In this document: positions 62,620 to 64,000 of the stretch, one piece after another | Numbering within the stretch: the stretch's first letter is position 1 | Layout of the letters: every line of letters starts with the position of its first letter | NCBI RefSeq assembly: GCF_000002995.4 | Contig: NW_025062477.1 | Coordinates: 8,218,649-8,282,648, forward strand | Origin: Brugia malayi | Lineage: Eukaryota > Nematoda > Chromadorea > Rhabditida > Onchocercidae | Reading direction: 5' to 3' | Length of the DNA stretch: 64,000 nucleotides | Notes under the pieces: model-generated | What the model was told of the DNA's origin: nothing | The model's database searches: none | What the model saw: the letters and a program-made list of their open reading frames with translations, nothing else | Made by a program: the position numbers and the translations under genes

Positions 62620-64000
62620 CCACTCAGTTCAGGGTAATACATTTATGGCAAAATTGCTGATGCAATATTTTCGATGAAATATTTTTGGATATTATTGAAA
62701 AAAATTCAGAAAAAAAGAAATCTTTTTAGCAGATTTTGTTTTTATCGGTTTAATCTTATGTTCTATTTGATAATTGTTCCGCTGTTTTTCCTCTTCATTT
62801 TTAAATCTTCAGAAAATTGACACTTTTCGAGAAAAAATTAACTTTTTTTGAACACAGAGATCTCGTCGGCATCTGTATACTCTCCATATCTCGTCTTTGT
62901 TATTGTCGTTATCAGTGTTAATTTCCACTCCATTCTGCTTCTGATTATTCGTTTTGTGCAGATGTATTTTTGGTTTTGTTCAATCTCTGTCTTTTTAAAT
63001 CACTTCTCTAACTCTGTCTTGGCACTGATCATGAATGTTTCCCATATTTTAGTGTTTCCAATACAATCTTTTTTGACATTCTAGGAAGATTCTTGTTGGA
63101 GAGAATTACTCGGGTTAGAAAAATTTCCATGTGATGAAAAAAAAACTTAACTAAGGTCGATGTTACTGTCCCATCGTCTTATATGGTTTCGGTTATTTCA
63201 CTTCTTTTATTTCTTCCATTTATTAGTATTGTGAATGTGTGTTTATTTGATTTATTTGCGCTTTTTCTTTTTTTTTTCTTTATTAGAAAATAAATAAAAT
63301 TATGAAAAAAATCAGTTTTTTAAAACTCTTTTATTTATTGTATCCTATACTATATTTTTCTTATTTCTTTTACTGGTTTTAGCTGCCTTTGTTTGATGAT
63401 CAAAAGCTTTTTTCTCGTCAAAAGACTTTGATGGCCTCACTTTTTTAATCCATAAATTTTAGTGAAAAAATGAAGAACGAATTGCCTCAGATTATCTGAA
63501 ATAAGTTCAAGATTAATATATTTCATTAAGTTCTGTCTTTACTATTTTTTCATTTTTATGCATGGAAATTCCTGGATTTTTGTTCATCCAACAAAAAAAA
63601 AATATTTGTCTTTCTTTCCTTTCCTTTTATATTGTATTAAAACAAAGGTTGTACGTTTTATTGCTAGCTATCATTTACTCGCATTGCTTCATTATCTTCT
63701 AGATCAACATTTACAGTGGAAGTGTTTCTCTATGATTGTGAATGTTCAATTCATGATTTTTCTTGTAATTTTGGCATTCACAGCATATAAGTATTGTTCT
63801 ATAGATTTCATTTGCAGAAGTAGTCACTTTTGGTTCCGATCATTTTGTTTCTCTATTGTATTATAGTATCGAATGCTTTCTTATTTGTGATCCGTAACCT
63901 GCCAGATTTCCGCTAGTTTAGACTTTTTCATTCTGCTAGTAACCAGCCACGTGTGAATCTTACTGGTAATAAGCAAAAAACGTGTATTCCACCCCGAACT
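62620..64000. other. gld-2 3' flank and right-edge spacer
   Basis: T-rich sequence with no supported exon. Overlapping AATAAA hexamers at 63289-63298 are candidate poly(A) signals for gld-2, about 670 bases after the stop. The frame at 63558-63866 is hydrophobic because of T-rich codons and has no splice or motif support. Confidence 0.45.

Noticed and set aside
63558..63866. 102-codon hydrophobic frame at the right edge
   Set aside because: Hydrophobicity follows from T-rich codons; no motif or splice structure.

Overview
The window is nuclear DNA from a nematode, most likely a filarial or related clade III worm. Non-coding DNA is very A+T-rich, genes are split into many short exons (commonly 50-350 bases) joined by GT-AG introns, and acceptors lie a few bases upstream of several start codons, as expected for spliced-leader trans-splicing. 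Proteins resemble the nematode forms of known families. I cannot name the species from sequence alone. Gene models below were built by hand from reading frame, splice signals and phase. In the four large plus-strand models the exon phases chain and the total coding length divides by three. Layout: (1) 1-1.5 kb, minus strand: the left-edge part of a small multi-pass membrane protein gene. (2) 1.5-6.5 kb: A+T-rich spacer. (3) 6.5-8.4 kb, minus strand: an intronless gene for a Brinker-like DNA-binding protein with one Brinker/psq-like HTH, two copies of a CENP-B/Tc5-type HTH module and a CtBP-binding PLDLS motif. Its upstream region is G/C-rich. (4) 11.0-18.0 kb, plus: an 18-exon APC homologue (apr-1) with armadillo repeats, a 20-residue beta-catenin repeat, a SAMP motif, a triplicated SAMPK-like motif and a C-terminal PDZ ligand. 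(5) 18-22.8 kb: spacer with a MITE-like inverted-repeat element. (6) 22.8-24.9 kb, plus: rab-10, 5 exons. (7) 24.9-28.5 kb: spacer. (8) 28.5-40.0 kb, plus: a TRPM cation channel of the GON-2/GTL group in about 29 exons. (9) 42.1-45.7 kb, plus: a low-complexity protein gene I do not recognise, ending just before an AATAAA. (10) 45.8-49.7 kb: spacer with diverged tandem repeats. (11) 49.7-62.6 kb, plus: the cytoplasmic poly(A) polymerase gld-2 in about 21 exons, with a very long disordered N-terminus. (12) 62.6-64 kb: 3' flank. The genes are unrelated in function (Wnt signalling, membrane traffic, divalent cation entry, mRNA polyadenylation). The distances between them (2-5 kb) argue against a nematode operon. 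The points most worth following are the duplicated-domain Brinker-like gene with no introns, the APC C-terminal PDZ motif, a perfect 21-bp hairpin inside a gld-2 intron, the MITE-like palindrome, a 47-bp diverged tandem repeat upstream of gld-2, and the unrecognised 553-residue gene.
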